DNA of 64,000 nucleotides from Marvania coccoides (Eukaryota; Chlorophyta; Trebouxiophyceae; Chlorellales; Chlorellaceae). Shown one piece after another: positions 11,262 to 23,508 of the stretch. The DNA lies in NCBI GenBank assembly GCA_963854735.1, contig OY978100.1:310001-374000 (forward strand). The letters run 5' to 3'. The translations under genes and the position numbers were made by a program. Every line of letters starts with the position of its first letter. Within the stretch, counting starts at the first letter, position 1. The notes under the pieces are model-generated. The model was not told where the DNA came from, made no database searches, and worked only from the letters and a program-made list of their open reading frames with translations.

Positions 11262-12509
11262 CTAAGGGCTATACTTCTGAATAGCCCACACGTCCATCAC
11301 GCCTGGAGGGACCTCTTCATCCAGCACAGCCGTCACTGCTGCCGCCCCCACCGCATCAACGCTGACAGGAGGCACAAAGGCAGCTCCCAGAATGGGCACC
11401 CCCGCCAAGCTGCGAGAGGGCATCAACTTCAGCGCCTGCGGGGAAGCATTGAAGAATAAAATATAATTAATCGGAATATTAAATAAACCACTCAAAATGA
11501 AACAAGACGAGCTTAATTATCCTCGGAGTACACTGGGCATATGAAAAAGTAAAAATGATGGGGTGTCTTAATTTTTAAAAAAGTAAGTGCGTCTTCCTTA
11601 CCGCTGCCAGAGGTGCGCCAATCAAGCCCAGGGGCACCGTCATGCTGCCAGCCACTCTGGAGCCGTAAATAAACCCTGGCCGCAGCGCCACTCCAGCGTC
11701 AGGGTAGATTTTCGACAGGTGCGCCTCAGCGTCCCGCTTCCCCTGAAAGTAGCCTTTCAGCAGGAAATCTTGGGCGTGCCACCCCCCAGGGAACTGGTAG
11801 TCGTGCACGGATATGAAGGCAAAGCGGGGGACCGCCGCTTCCGCCGCGGCGTCGATTAGTTTAACGTTCGCAGTGCCGCACATTTTGTACATTAACTCGT
11901 TGCTCCCGAAGGCTCCCAGGGTCGAAACTACGCCAGATGCACCCTCGAGCACCACCTTCCATTGCTGCTGCGGGTCAAAGACATCCCCCTTCTCCCACTG
12001 CACAGAATCGGCCCACGAGCCTTTGGCCCAAGCAGGGCGGCCGTGGCGGCTCACAGACACCACGTCTGCGCCCATTCGCACCGCCTGTTCGCACACGCGG
12101 GTGCCAACAAAGCCGCTGCCGCCGAAGACGACTACCTGGGGGATTCCGATGTCGTTGTAGGTGCTGTAGGTGCTGTCATCGGCGGAGGCAGAAGAAGAGG
12201 GAGTTTCGCTGGAAGAAGGGGGAGTTCCCGACGGAGAGGTGGAGTCGTTGGAGACAAACGCAGACCTACAGGGTGTGGAATGGAAATGAATGGGTGAAAT
12301 GTGTGGAACTTGAAGCGACTGATCACAAGATGAAATTAACAAATAAATTTGCTGAAGGAATGGGGCCACGTGTAAGGTGCATATTGAATGGGCGAATCTC
12401 ACGTCTGAAATGACCGCTGCAGTCCCAGCAAAGAGCCTAGGCCCCTCGCTTCAGCAGCTGCTAGACATGGGCCAAATACATGTTGCAGAGTTGAGCCAAC
12501 CCTCGCCAT
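11262..12509 (-). CDS. mitochondrial atypical SDR, Coq11/At5g15910-like
   Basis: Three exons, 12509-12403, 12265-11602 and 11435-11262, giving 314 residues. Exon 1 encodes an Arg-bearing presequence ending 'LGLQRSFQT|SAF', typical of mitochondrial import. The Rossmann motif 'VVVFGGSGFVGTRV' lies at about residues 80-93. Further signatures, 'GAFGSNELMYKMCGTANVKL', 'ALRPGFIYGSR' and a terminal 'PPGVMDVWAIQKY', closely follow plant At5g15910-type proteins. These are homologous to yeast Coq11, an atypical SDR of the coenzyme Q synthome. A role in ubiquinone biosynthesis or complex assembly is therefore inferred by homology. The start sits in a GC-rich stretch 271 nt from the divergent kinesin start. 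Confidence 0.8.
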
Positions 12510-12780
12510 TGCAGCTTATTCTGAATGACAAATGTATGCAATTAATGCAATTATTTACGCAAATTGCAGAGAACACTGAAAATGGGAGGGCGAAATTGAA
12601 GCTCGGTTTGGTCGTTGGGACTTTTAGCAGCAATACGTTCGTTATAACTTATTTTTTCAATTCTTGACATATTCAGAATTACATATAGTATTGCTGGCAA
12701 CAACGCACGCTTCCCACGGAATCAAACCAAAAATTCCGCTCGCTCAATGATCTCTGCACCTCTCTGAATTCGCCCTTCAA

Positions 12781-15700
12781 ATGTCCAACTCCCGCGCAGT
12801 GCGCACGGTAGTGGTGGTGCGCCCTCCACACCCCGAGGAGCGCACGTCGCCCTCCGGCCTGCTCACGGTAGAAACCACCGCCAGCGGAGCCTCCATCATC
12901 GATGCCGGAACGACCCCCTTCACGTTTCCCACCGTCTACGGCTTCCAAGGTCGCGACCTAGACACGCTGTGCAGCAACGAGGTTGAATCCCTGGTGTCTG
13001 GGGTATTTAATGGTGAGAGCGCTGCCGTGATTTCTTATGGCCAAACTGGAGCTGGCAAGTCCTACCTCTCTGGCACGGAGTTCCAGATGAAGGCGTGGCC
13101 GAACTCCGTGGGTGCGTACGTCTCTCGCCGCATCTGGGAGATTGCGCAGGAGCGGGGGGCAGCGGACCTTTCCGTGGAGTGCAGTTTCATTGAGGTAAAC
13201 AAATCAACGTTTCTTCGGCATTCTATACTCTTGCAAAACCTAAAAAAAAACCCCACAATGTTGATTATTCTTAATTGTCTAGATTTTTCCAAATATTGTA
13301 GATTTGCCGCAAAGGCAATGAGCAGGAAGTCATCCACGACCTCCTGGGCGGCTTCAACCGCGTACCGATCGCGGGGTACGGCTCAGGAACATCACACACG
13401 GTGTCCTCCGCAGCTGAACTCCTCGACAAGCTGCGCGAAGGCTCTGGCCTGCGCAATACCGATGCCACCAACGGCAATGCCCGCTCGAGCCGCTCCCACG
13501 CCATATTTTTCATCCAGATGCAGTACACGCTGCGCGATACCTCCACCGGGGCATCCCAACGCGTGTCGGGGAAGCTGCTGCTGGTGGATTTGGCTGGAGC
13601 GGAGGGCGCCTCTGCAGCAGTAAACAAAGACCAGCAATCGCAGGGCTCCGGCAACAACAGAGGGCTGTTGACGCTGAACCAGGTGATTCGGGAGGTGGCA
13701 GAAGTGGGGAAGACGCTGCGGTACCGCGATTCGAAGCTTACATACTTCTTGAAGCCGGCATTGGGCGGGGAGGGGGGCCGGGAGGGCTGCAACGCGCTGT
13801 TCCTGGGCTGCGTGTCACCATCGTTAGCGAACGCAGATAAAACAGATAAAACCCTGAAGTGAGTTTAGTACTTTCTTTATCTTTTCTTTCTTTTTCTCTT
13901 TTATAACTAAAATGAATGCATGAATGAGTTTTATAATTAGCATGGATGTAACGAATCATCCCAAATATGCTCTGCAGGTACGTGCAGCAGGCAGGCAAGA
14001 TCTGCAACAAGGTAGAGGCCAATGTCGAGGCGCTGGAGGCGCGCAGGGAAGCAGCCCTGTCCAAACAGAACGAAAAGCTGAAGCGGCAGCTGGAGGCAAC
14101 CGCCGCTGAGCTAAGGGCAGCGAGGGAGGCTCTGGCGGGTGGAGGAGCGAAAGCGTCAACTCCCTCCCGCCCTTCTAGCGCCCGTCGCCCTTCAAGCGCT
14201 GGCGTTGGTGGTGGTGGTGCTGCTGCTGGTGCTGATGTTTCTCCCTCAAAGCCGCCCTGGTCCTCTTTAACCGATGTCGTCATTTTGTCTGTGGCGGAGC
14301 ACCGGGCGCTGCTGGAGGAACTCAGCCGGCACAAAGATGCGTCCGCTGCGCTGGAGGGCGTGGTGGCCAGGGACCAGGAGCGCCACGAACGGCTGCAGGT
14401 AATATATAAATGACAACTGGATCAGAATCATGCATAGACTCCTTCTGAGATTTGTGTGTGTGTGTGTGTGTGTGTGTGTTTAGAAAATAAATGATTTGTA
14501 TAGCTTTATGAGTCAGTCAAATAATGGCTTTTTTTTGCGTGCTGTAGGCAGAGGTGGAGGCGGCGCAGGCTCGCGCGGCTGCAGCTGAGGAGAGGGCTCA
14601 GTCTGCTCATAAGCGGCAGAATGAACACCGGGAAGAGGAGGATGCTGGCAATGGGGGAGAGTTCTCGTTCGCCACTCCGCTCGTTGCAGGCGACAGCTTG
14701 GGCCTTGCTGAAGATACGCAGGCCTCCGGAGAAATAAATGAAGCCGGCGCCACGCCCTCCCTGCCCCACAGCGCTCTTCACTACCCTTCCGCGCCTCGCA
14801 CGGCCCCCAGTCCCGCGCTGGCAGCGCTGGCGGTGTCTCCTATCCTCTCTGCAGCGCGGCTGGTCGACTCGGCCAGCCGAGACAAGCCGCCGTCCGCTTT
14901 GGCAGCTGGCGGCAGCGGGGAGGAAGACCGACTGACCCTGGATGACATATGTTTGTCTGGAGAAGATTCCCATCTGGACCCGGATCAAATGGCGGCCCTC
15001 AAGGCGGTGGTGCAGTCCCGCCTCGACGCTGCGGAGAAAGAAAGAAGTGGCGGGGCGGGAGGCGGCCCGGTGAGCGCAGCGGCGGACATTGCGGCACTCC
15101 GCCTGGCGGTGACGGCGTACAACGAGTGCTTAGGCACCCTGGGCGGCGAGCTGGCGTTGGCCCGCGATCGGGAGGCAGAGGCGTTGGCTGGGCTGCATCA
15201 GGCTGCCAGGGAAAAAGTGCAGTATGTAGACCTGGTGGCCAAGTACCAGATGGCGCTGGACATGACCCAGTTTGACGTCGTGGAGCTGCAGGTTAGTTCT
15301 TTAAAAAAATGCTATCCATTTTTAAATTACTCAATTTTTCATATGTTCCCCCTTCACACGGTCACCCGCCATTTTCTGGACTCCGAATTTCACACAGTAG
15401 TAGTTTACCTGTTTGTTTCTTTATGCCCCTTGCAGAGTGAGGTGAATGACCTGCGGCGGCTGTCGCTGGCCTCGCAGTCGACACCCAACACTGCCGGCAG
15501 CAGTCCTGGAAAAGGACTGCTGGGGCGGCTGATGGCGAGGGCCACAGGGGGGTGGACGCCGGAGCAGACCCCTCGCACTCACCAGACATCGGATCAAGCT
15601 CCACAAATCGTTAGGATGGGTGAAGGCGGAGGTGTGGAGGGAGAAAGAGGCGGCAGCGGGGCAGCAACCCCTCGTTCTAGCAACCCGCAGGGCCTTTCTT

Positions 15701-16341
15701 CCCCGAAACGGCGGCAAGAAGATGCAGGGGCGGCGGTAACAGGAACAGCAGTAGCAGTGGTAGAGACCGGAGGAGCTGGGGCGGGGGAGAGCGGTGGGGG
15801 TCACCCTGCAGAAGAAGAGCTGCAGCCCATTCAACACAACGACGGCGGCATTGGCAGTACGTATGGCACCCCTCGCAGCGACCACTATTCCATGGACCCC
15901 GCCTCTGGCTACGACTTCGAAGACGAAGCAAAAGAGGGCGGAGGTGGTGCGGAAGCGGGGCAGCAGCAGCAGTTGCCGTCCTTCCCTCTGGGAGACGTTC
16001 TTTCAGATGAAGAGAGCGAAAATGATGAACCCCTGGCAGATGGCGAAGTGGCGGTCGTAAACCTTCGACGCTCGACCAGCGGCAGCGGCAGCGGGAACTA
16101 CTCCAGCGCGGCAGAGGCGGCTGCGGCGGTGATGGCGGCGGCGCCGCGGCGGAGGGCGCTGCTTTCCAACAGCGTGGTGGCGGTCACGCGGCAGGATCGT
16201 GAGCTGATGAAGCGCATGCATGGCGGGGTGGATGTCAAGGCAATTTCCACTGGGCGCTACCTGGGGCAGCTGTCTGAAGATTTTGTGCAGCAAAACCAGC
16301 ACTGGGCGCCGCTGCAGAAGAACAACTCGCGCGGCCGTTGA
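12781..16341 (+). CDS. divergent kinesin motor with C-terminal coiled coil
   Basis: Five exons: 12781-13194, 13302-13858, 13978-14398, 14548-15291 and 15436-16341, giving 1013 residues. The motor is at the extreme N-terminus. The P-loop is 'GQTGAGKSYL' (about 87-96), switch I 'NARSSRSHAIFF', switch II 'LLVDLAGAEG' and the microtubule-binding element 'RYRDSKLTYFLKPALGG'. Kinesins normally have DLAGSE, so Ala for Ser in switch II is unusual. After the motor come helical, Ala/Glu/Arg-rich segments likely to form coiled coil, then a long Ser/Gly/Glu-rich disordered tail. The N-terminal motor suggests plus-end-directed transport or a chromokinesin-like role, but the subfamily is not assigned. Intron 3 contains a TG microsatellite. 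Confidence 0.8.
14453..14479. repeat. TG dinucleotide microsatellite
   Basis: An uninterrupted run of about thirteen TG units in intron 3 of the kinesin gene. Confidence 0.95.
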
Positions 16342-16697
16342 CTTGCTTTGTGTACGTGTGCCCAAGCAGGTTACCGCCGCTCATGCATGAGCAGTACGTA
16401 GAGGTGTCAAGTTTTTTTTTTCATTTCATAACTGGAATGAATCTTGGTCTAGGGATGCCAAAATCGGAGCACGCTGATTTTGGCTTCAGTTTTTTCCCGA
16501 AGACTGCGTGTGAGGCTGGTTGAATTATTGATGCGATGAAATGTGAACTGAACGAACCGGAAGTACTCATTTTCCAAGATGAAAAATTAATTAGAGAAAC
16601 ACATATAACATTATTTACTTATAATTGCCACGCTCCTGCTACAATGTAATTGCGGGGGGTTCACGTAACTCCCCCCCCCCAAATTCTTCATTATCTC
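16342..16697. other. convergent intergenic region
   Basis: Spacer between the 3' ends of the kinesin and aminopeptidase genes. It holds a short poly-C run just before 16680. Nothing else recognised. Confidence 0.45.
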
Positions 16698-19600
16698 CTA
16701 ACGTCCGCCCTGCGCCTTAACCCACTCGCACACCTTCGCTCCGCTCTTTGCCACCCATCTGACGTTCATCCGAATGCTTTCTTTGGCGCGCTCCGCGTAC
16801 CCAGGCTCGGTCTGCTCCTTGGCGTGAGCCGCGTACAGCTTGTCCACCTCCGCCACCATCGCCTCCTCCGCAAACTGCGACCCCACCTTCTCCACCATTT
16901 GAAACAACCGCCGACTGGCTTCGTGGTCGCCCCCCAACCGCTCGTGCAGCCGGTACCAGTGGCTCTTCACCCACTCCCACGTCTCCAACAAGCTCTTTTC
17001 GTGCCCCGCCAGCGCCACGTTCACCACAAACGAAGGCAGGTCTTGCGGACGGACAGCGTCGGTCAAAGCGAACTCCAGCGGTAAATCTGCACCCAGAGAG
17101 GTGTGCGCCAGCGCCTTGAGGAGGCGGTCCTTTTCATCTGGGTCGTTGGCTATCGCGTACAGGGAGAGAAGCTGGTCGTAAGCGTCTTGAGCGGCAGGCG
17201 CAAAGTGGCAGGCAATTTCGTAGACTGTGGAACGGAGGTCGGGGCTGAGGAGGGACATGGCGGTGACGTCTGGGGTGGTGACGCCGCTGATGAGCTGCAC
17301 TGCCTCGGTCTGCGGCGGGGGCGGAGAGAGTGTGTTAGAGGGAGGAAGAAAAAGTATCAAACCAGTTTTTAGTAGCGCAGATCATAATCATTGAGTTGGG
17401 TTGTATTGCAATGCAGTGTTTAATGAGGCGGGTGATAAAGGGAGAGGAACAGCGATTGGCCGAATGACTAGCAGCTGTAATGAAAAATAAAAACATACGG
17501 TGAGTCTGGGAAGACCGAAGAAGCCCGCAGCCTTAAGCAACAGCGGGCGCAGCAGGCGGAACCCTGGGTTGCTGCAGCACACCGCCAGCGGGGCCACCGG
17601 CGCGCCGATTCCCGCAGCATCGCCGCCCCCGAAGACCGCATAAAAAGAAAATTCTGGCGCGCCAACGGTAGTGGCATTGGTCATAAACGGCCCAAGCACG
17701 CGCTCCAGCAGGTGCTGCCGCCACTCCGCGCGGCAGGGCACCAGCCTGTCCACAGCACGCATGGCATCTAGCGCCACCGCCCAAGGCGAGTAATCAGCAG
17801 GCAGCCGACTGGGCAACGCGGTCAAAGTGTGCAGAAACACGCTCACATCCAGCATCCCCGCCTCAGACAGCGCGTAGCTGTCCTCAATCAGCCCTGCGAA
17901 GTCTACGCCTCTCAAAATCGGAATTCCGCTGTTCTCATCCCGCAGCCCTGCTGCAGCGATCACCGCAGGCCACAGCTCCTGCGTATAGTTAACGCGGTAG
18001 TACCCGTACTGCCGTGCGTTCACTTTGATCCACCCTCCCTGCGGCAGCTGCGGTACCAGCGGGCGCAGTGACTGGCAGGCATTGAGCTCCGACCATTTGG
18101 GGGTGAGAGGGGCTTCGCTGGTAATAAAAGGAATAGGGACCCACCAAGGGTCGGCACCGCACGCCTCGTGCTCCGCCCCCAGTGAAAACGGCGCTTGCGA
18201 AAGCCAAATTCCGCCCTTTGGGTCGGAGCTTACGCCTATCACTGGGAAACCCTTTCGATAGGTCCACGCCTCCATGAGCGCCCCCAAATCGACGCCCACG
18301 GTGTCAGACATCGCGCTCCACAGCTGCGGGGCGGTGGTGGCGTTGTAGCTGTGCCGCAGAAGGTAGCGCTGCAGCCCCGCCAAGAAGGTGTCAGCGCTGG
18401 GGCCCCTCTCCGTCTCCCAGGCCTCGGGAACGGGGGCCGAGACGTTGCCGCGATTCACCCAGGCGCGCAGCATGCGCAGCACGGCTCCTCCGCGTTCGTA
18501 CTCCACCGGATCGAACAAACTTTCTACTGTGTCGGTAGAATTTGCATCTTCAGGCGCCAGAGACATGGGGTGCGCTGCGTCTTTGGCGTCAAACCGCATC
18601 GCGTAAGGCACCTCGTCTGCGTAGTAAAAGTCCAGCAGACCCTCTCCCGGCTGTGCCACGTTAGCGCCCAGAAACTCAAAGTAAGACGCCATGCCCTCAT
18701 TCAGCCACAGCTCGTTCCACCACGCCATCGTCACCAGGTTGCCAAACCACTGCAAGTTCACATCGAAATATTATTTATATCGTAATTGACTTTTAAAAAG
18801 TGGGTGAAAAGTAAGAATGAAAAAAAAGCTCGGCAGAAAAAAATGAGCTCCAGGAAAATTAAATTAAATTAAAAACATGCTTTTTTGTTGTTGATGAAAG
18901 CTCACCTGGTGCGCCATTTCGTGGGCCACCACCTTGGCCACGTACCGTCGGTCCCGCGTAGAGCTGGTGGGGCTCACCAGCAGCGCAGTTTGGCGGTACG
19001 TGATCAGCCCCCAGTTCTCCATCGCTCCCGCTGAGAAATCAGGAATAGCGACCAGGTCCAGCTTGGGGAGGGCGTATGCCACGCCGAACGCAGTTTCATA
19101 GGCAGGCAGCACCTGGGCCGCCACGTCAGCCGCGAATCCCAGATTGTTTGCCTTGAGAAAAAAAGAAATTTGAAAAAAATCGGGAGGAAAAAATATTTAG
19201 TTCTCATGGCTATTACTGTCCAAAATACATGAAAATTATACCACACCGCGTGTTTCTATTATTAAATCTTTTAATGCAGCTTAATGGTGATAAATCCTCA
19301 CCTGGTTGGGGGTGCACCACACAGTGACGTTGCGCAATTTTGTCGGCGTCGGCGGGGGCTCTTTTTGTCCCGGGAGTGTCGGCATGGGAAGGGTGGGGGG
19401 CGCCACCCTGCGCTCCACGCTCGTGAGGTTTCCTATGACGATGGCGAGGAGGTAGGTTGACATGGGGGGAGAAGGAAGAAAGTGCCACGTCATGACGGAA
19501 TCGTCCTGGTCAGAATGCTGCAATTTTGATAGAAAGAAAGAAAGAAAGGAAAATGTATGGAAAAGAAAGGCTAATTAGAAAATACTGATGATTGTTGAAA

Positions 19601-20850
19601 AAATATGGGAAAGAAAGGGTGCATGGAGGACTGAATGAGAAAAAGACAAGACTTGAGAGCGTGTAGTCCGAGGCTTCGACGAAAAAAGGAGGGGGCTAAG
19701 GTACTTTCTCACCCTGTGCATTTCGGCTGCGGGCATGTTGGACAGCACCCTCAGCCCCGCAGCCGTGATCACCTCCACCTTGAACTCAGCCTTCAACTGC
19801 GGCTCGTCAAAACAAGGAAAGGCGTACCGCGCAGAGTTCGCCTCAAACTGGGTCACCGCCAGGGTGCCTACGCTGCCATCTGCCAGGGAGTACGTGCTAC
19901 GGTAGAACCCGCTGAGCTTCTCCCTGAGTTTGTACTCGAATCGCAAGTGAATGGCTGCGTGGCCCGAAGGGATGGGCTCCTGCCACTGCAGCGTGAGCTG
20001 ATCTAGCTTGTCGTTGTACCTTCGCATGGCCGGAATGCCGCCAAACCTGCATTTCGTGTTTTCGTCACGATTAACCCGTTATAAATCGATTCAAAAAAAT
20101 CTTCATTTGGGGAGGGGACGTCCAAAAACATGCTAATAAAACTCATTTCTCGTCATTTTAGTGCATTTAAAAGACAACTCGCCCTCCTAACCGTGCATCC
20201 ATCACCACCAGTTCCGCTACGTGCAACACCAGGCACCTCGTTGGATGGGTCACGTCTATACCGACATCTGCTAGGCCGTTGACCTGCCAAGGATGCTGCA
20301 TCTGCACCTGGAAAGTGAGGTTGTAGCGTGTAGGATCCACCCCAGTGGGCAGACGCCACTCCACCCAGGCGCACGCGTGGTCTGGATGCCGGAAACCGAG
20401 GCGGCGTTTGGCTGCAGCGGCGGCGGTGAGAGCCCCCACCAGAAGGAAGAACGTGAGGAGGCAGCAGGTGGCGGCTATGATAAAGCGCCGCCGAGTGCGA
20501 GTGAGATGGTGCCACCAGGCGGGGGCCACTACGGTGCACTCCAAGCCGCAGCATTTAATGGTGCGGGGACGGGAGTAGGACTCCCAGTCGAGCAGCACGT
20601 CATCCCCGTCGCCCTCTCCCTCAAAATCGAGCTCAAATGTGGTCTGAAATTGGAGGGAGAAAGATGGCAATGGTGAAGGGGAGCAGAGACAAATAAATGT
20701 TGTGATCACATTTTTATTTTTTCAAAAAAAGCGCACATGGGGGCGTTGAGTGGAGGATTCTGGGGCCAGTCGTTGATCTTCTTCATCTAGTTCGTCTGAC
20801 AAAGTGAAACGCGCTGCCCCGTTTGAAGGAGAGGCAGAAATTGGCTGCAT
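16698..20850 (-). CDS. membrane-anchored M1 zinc aminopeptidase
   Basis: Seven exons: 20850-20737, 20643-20192, 20046-19713, 19517-19302, 19151-18906, 18749-17499 and 17309-16698, giving 1074 residues. All joins are in phase. The substrate motif 'GAMENWG' (about 414-420), zinc motif 'HEMAH' (449-453) and the second zinc glutamate in 'LNEGMASYFEF' (E472) are intact, with the standard 18-residue spacing. The last ~250 residues form the ERAP1_C-type helical domain. An N-terminal region of about 100 residues contains basic 'RTRRRFIIAATCCLLTFFLL', so this is a type II membrane protein with the catalytic domain in the lumen or outside the cell. It removes N-terminal residues from peptides. It is divergent from WDR55 with 227 nt between start codons. 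Confidence 0.9.
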
Positions 20851-21077
20851 ACTTTTTTAGTTGGGTGGTGGGAAAACCACTTATTATTAATGAGCGGCCA
20901 ATCAGTGTGCGTGGTTCCACTGTCAATATTAAAAAATAAAAATAAATGAGGGTTCAATCAATGCACGATCATTTGAATAATTCATATTGGCAAGTCGACA
21001 TCCCCTGTACCCTCATTTTCTATCACGAAAGCACTAATTTAAAATATTGCATATTGTGGACATCAACCGATTCACGC

Positions 21078-22331
21078 ATGGAGAATGTGCTGCTCCACAA
21101 AGTGGAAGTCGGCGATCAGCCAATGGTAATTTTTCATCCCACCTGCTCTTTCGCTCATTTTATCCCCAAAATCACCCCTCACCCACCATTTCATATCTTA
21201 AACCCCCCATCTTTGCTGCTTCCCTTCCAGGACGTTGACTTCCACCCCACACAGCCTTTGCTCGCCACTGGCGTCGTGGACGGCAAGCTCTTAATCCATT
21301 CCTGCACGCGGGAAGCCGCCACGCTGCGCCACTCCCTCAAAGCGCACGGCCACGACCACCCCTGCCGCGCGGTGCGTTTCTCCCTAGGCGGCGATCTCAT
21401 ACTCACCGGCTCCACTGATAAAAGCATATTAGCAGTCGACGTCGCCACCGGCAAAGCCAGCGCGCGCAAACGCGATGCCCACCCCTCCGCCATCACCCGT
21501 CTGGCTGGGCTCTCCGAGACTTTAGCCGCGTCTGGCGATGAAGACGGCGGCGTGAGCATTTGGGACTCCCGCCAAGCTGATGCCGTGGCTGCGCTGTCTC
21601 CCCACACGGAGTACGTCTCCGACATGCGGCTGCACGGGCCGGAGCACGCGCTGTTGACCGTCAGCGGCGACGGCACGCTGGCGCTGATCGATCTGCGCAC
21701 CCAAAAGATCCGAGAAACGTCAGAAGGCGACGCCGACGATGAGCTGCTGAGCGTGGTGGTTATGAAGGGCGGGCGCAAGGTGGTGTGTGGAACGACAAGC
21801 GGGGTGCTGAACGTGTGGAGTTGGGGGCACTGGGCGGACTGCAGCGATAGATTTCCGGGGCACCCAGATTCAGTCACGTCGTTGGTTAAATATGATGAAG
21901 ACACGGTGCTGACTGCCAGCAGCGACGGCATCGTTCGGGTGCTCAACATCCAGCCGAACAAAATGCTGGGCGTGCTGGGGGAGCACGGCGAATTCGACAT
22001 CGAGCAAATGGCGGCGAGCAACAGACAGTTTAAGCTGCTGGCCAGCGCCTCCCATGACAACACCGTGAAGATTTGGGACCTGGGGGTGCTGGCGGACGAT
22101 GAGGATGAAGAGGAAGAGGAGGAGGCGGCGAAGGCGGCAGTTGAGGAGGAAGGAACGGAGGAAAAGAAACATAATGAGGGGTCTAGCGACAGTGACAGCG
22201 ATGACGATAGCGACGAGGAGGGCGGCGGGAAGCGGCGGAAGCGGCGGAAAAAGAAGAAGGCCAAGGGGGAGCATAAGATTAAATCGAAAAAGCACCACAA
22301 GGGCGATAATTTCTTTTCGGGGCTGTTGTGA
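21078..22331 (+). CDS. WDR55: WD40-repeat protein WDR55/Jip5
   Basis: Two exons, 21078-21125 and 21231-22331, giving 382 residues. The second exon opens 'DVDFHPTQPLLATGVVDGKL' and carries about six WD units ('VSIWDSR', 'LNVWSWGHW', 'VKIWDLGVL'). The C-terminus is acidic then Lys-rich ('GGGKRRKRRKKKKAKGEHK'), typical of nucleolar WDR55/Jip5, a ribosome-biogenesis factor. The Met at 21078 is chosen because 'MENVLLHKVEVG' leads straight into the conserved fold. In-frame upstream Mets from 20946 lie in AT-rich sequence with no conserved look. Confidence 0.85.
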   Translation: MENVLLHKVEVGDQPMVIFHPTCSFAHFIPKITPHPPFHILNPPSLLLPFQDVDFHPTQPLLATGVVDGKLLIHSCTREAATLRHSLKAHGHDHPCRAVRFSLGGDLILTGSTDKSILAVDVATGKASARKRDAHPSAITRLAGLSETLAASGDEDGGVSIWDSRQADAVAALSPHTEYVSDMRLHGPEHALLTVSGDGTLALIDLRTQKIRETSEGDADDELLSVVVMKGGRKVVCGTTSGVLNVWSWGHWADCSDRFPGHPDSVTSLVKYDEDTVLTASSDGIVRVLNIQPNKMLGVLGEHGEFDIEQMAASNRQFKLLASASHDNTVKIWDLGVLADDEDEEEEEEAAKAAVEEEGTEEKKHNEGSSDSDSDDDSDEEGGGKRRKRRKKKKAKGEHKIKSKKHHKGDNFFSGLL

Positions 22332-22546
22332 TGATTTTTTAGATTGTTTGTTGAAGCTCTGAACAAAAATGTAAAAAGGTATTATCGTCGTCATGAAATC
22401 AAAGGCAAAAATATCTCAATAATTCGGAAAATCCCACCACGCAAGTCAAAAATGGAATAAAATTCAGTTTCGAGGGGGGGAGGGAAAAATTATTTTGTGT
22501 CATTCTCAGTCTCTCTCTCATTCAATCCCAAGGCCCTCATAATAAT

Positions 22547-23284
22547 TTACTGCAGCGTGTAACCGAGCAGGAAGAATAGGAAAAACAGCCCCAAGGATCT
22601 GCGAAACGAAAGAATGAATAAGACCAGGCAGGAAAAAAAATAACTGCACCATGATACGACAAAATTTAAATTATTGCTACACTCACCCGTAAATCAAGGC
22701 CGATTTTTGGCCTTCCGTCATCGAATTTGTGCCCAGGCCGTAGCCCTGGTTCTCCGCAAAGCCCGCCAGCTCCTTCTGCTTAGACTCGAACAGCCGCTTC
22801 TCAGCGCCGCACACAGGGCACCCCCAGTCCTCAGGCAAATCCCCAAACTTTGTTCCAGGGGATACAGGGTACTCGGGGTCGCCCTTGGAGGGGGTGTACG
22901 TGTAACCGCAGCCCTTGCACTCAGCCTCGCCCGTACCAACGACCATGAATTTTTCAGCGGCACGAAGGCGCTCAGCTGCGGCCTTTTTGCGGGCAGAATC
23001 GGAGTCGAGGTTCTGCGGGATGGAGGAGAGGTCAGATGAGGATAGATTTTGTGCACAATTGAGCAGAAAAAACAGAGAGGAGCAGGCTTGAAAAGATGGA
23101 CCACAAAAATTAAACGCACCTCCAGCTCGGCTCCGGGCTGCTCTCCCTCAGCCTTCACTCGAAGGAGATCCCGTGATGGTCGCACCGCCAACAGGCTGCG
23201 CTGCTGCAGAGCTGCAGAGGGAGCACGGCCCACTCTAATTGAGCCACGCGCATTTGCGCTATGAATGAGGGCTTGTGCCGGCAT
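22547..23284 (-). CDS. plastid rubredoxin with C-terminal membrane anchor (RBD1/RubA type)
   Basis: Three exons, 23284-23120, 23012-22687 and 22598-22547, giving 180 residues. An Ala/Ser/Arg-rich transit peptide covers about 45 residues. Iron ligands are 'CKGC' (Cys87, Cys90) and 'CPVC' (Cys120, Cys123), with the rubredoxin signature '[18 protein letters not shown]'. The tiny last exon encodes a hydrophobic tail, '[16 protein letters not shown]', a thylakoid anchor. In cyanobacteria and green algae, anchored rubredoxins of this build are needed for photosystem assembly. It is divergent from CYP38 across 224 bp, another photosystem-assembly gene. Confidence 0.9.
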
Positions 23285-23508
23285 GGTGAGCAGCCCGATT
23301 AATGTTTAAACGCGACTGTAAATTTTAAAATTGAAATGCGTGGGGGAATAGTGGCGCATTGTGAAAAATGCCAGCTCAGAGCTGCCTCCTCAGAAGATGA
23401 TCGAAGGCAATGTGCGTTCTATTTAATTCCACTTCATTTGATCTTGCTCCTCCGAAGCTCGATCTTTGCGATTCTGCGACGGCCCGTGCCTTGACGAGAC
23501 CGGAGACA
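23285..23508. promoter_or_regulatory. shared divergent promoter, rubredoxin / CYP38
   Basis: The 224 bp between the two start codons must hold both 5' untranslated regions and both promoters. No clear TATA box is seen on either strand. Co-regulation of the two plastid genes is inferred from the arrangement only. Confidence 0.4.

Noticed and set aside
12377..12667. 96-codon frame on + before the kinesin
   Set aside because: It overlaps antisense to the exon that encodes a good mitochondrial presequence for the SDR, and shows no conserved pattern.
21191..22366. 391-codon open frame antisense to WDR55
   Set aside because: It mirrors the WD40 exon; Ser-rich composition is the usual shadow of GC-rich Asp/Glu/Ser codons, and it has no splice or family support.
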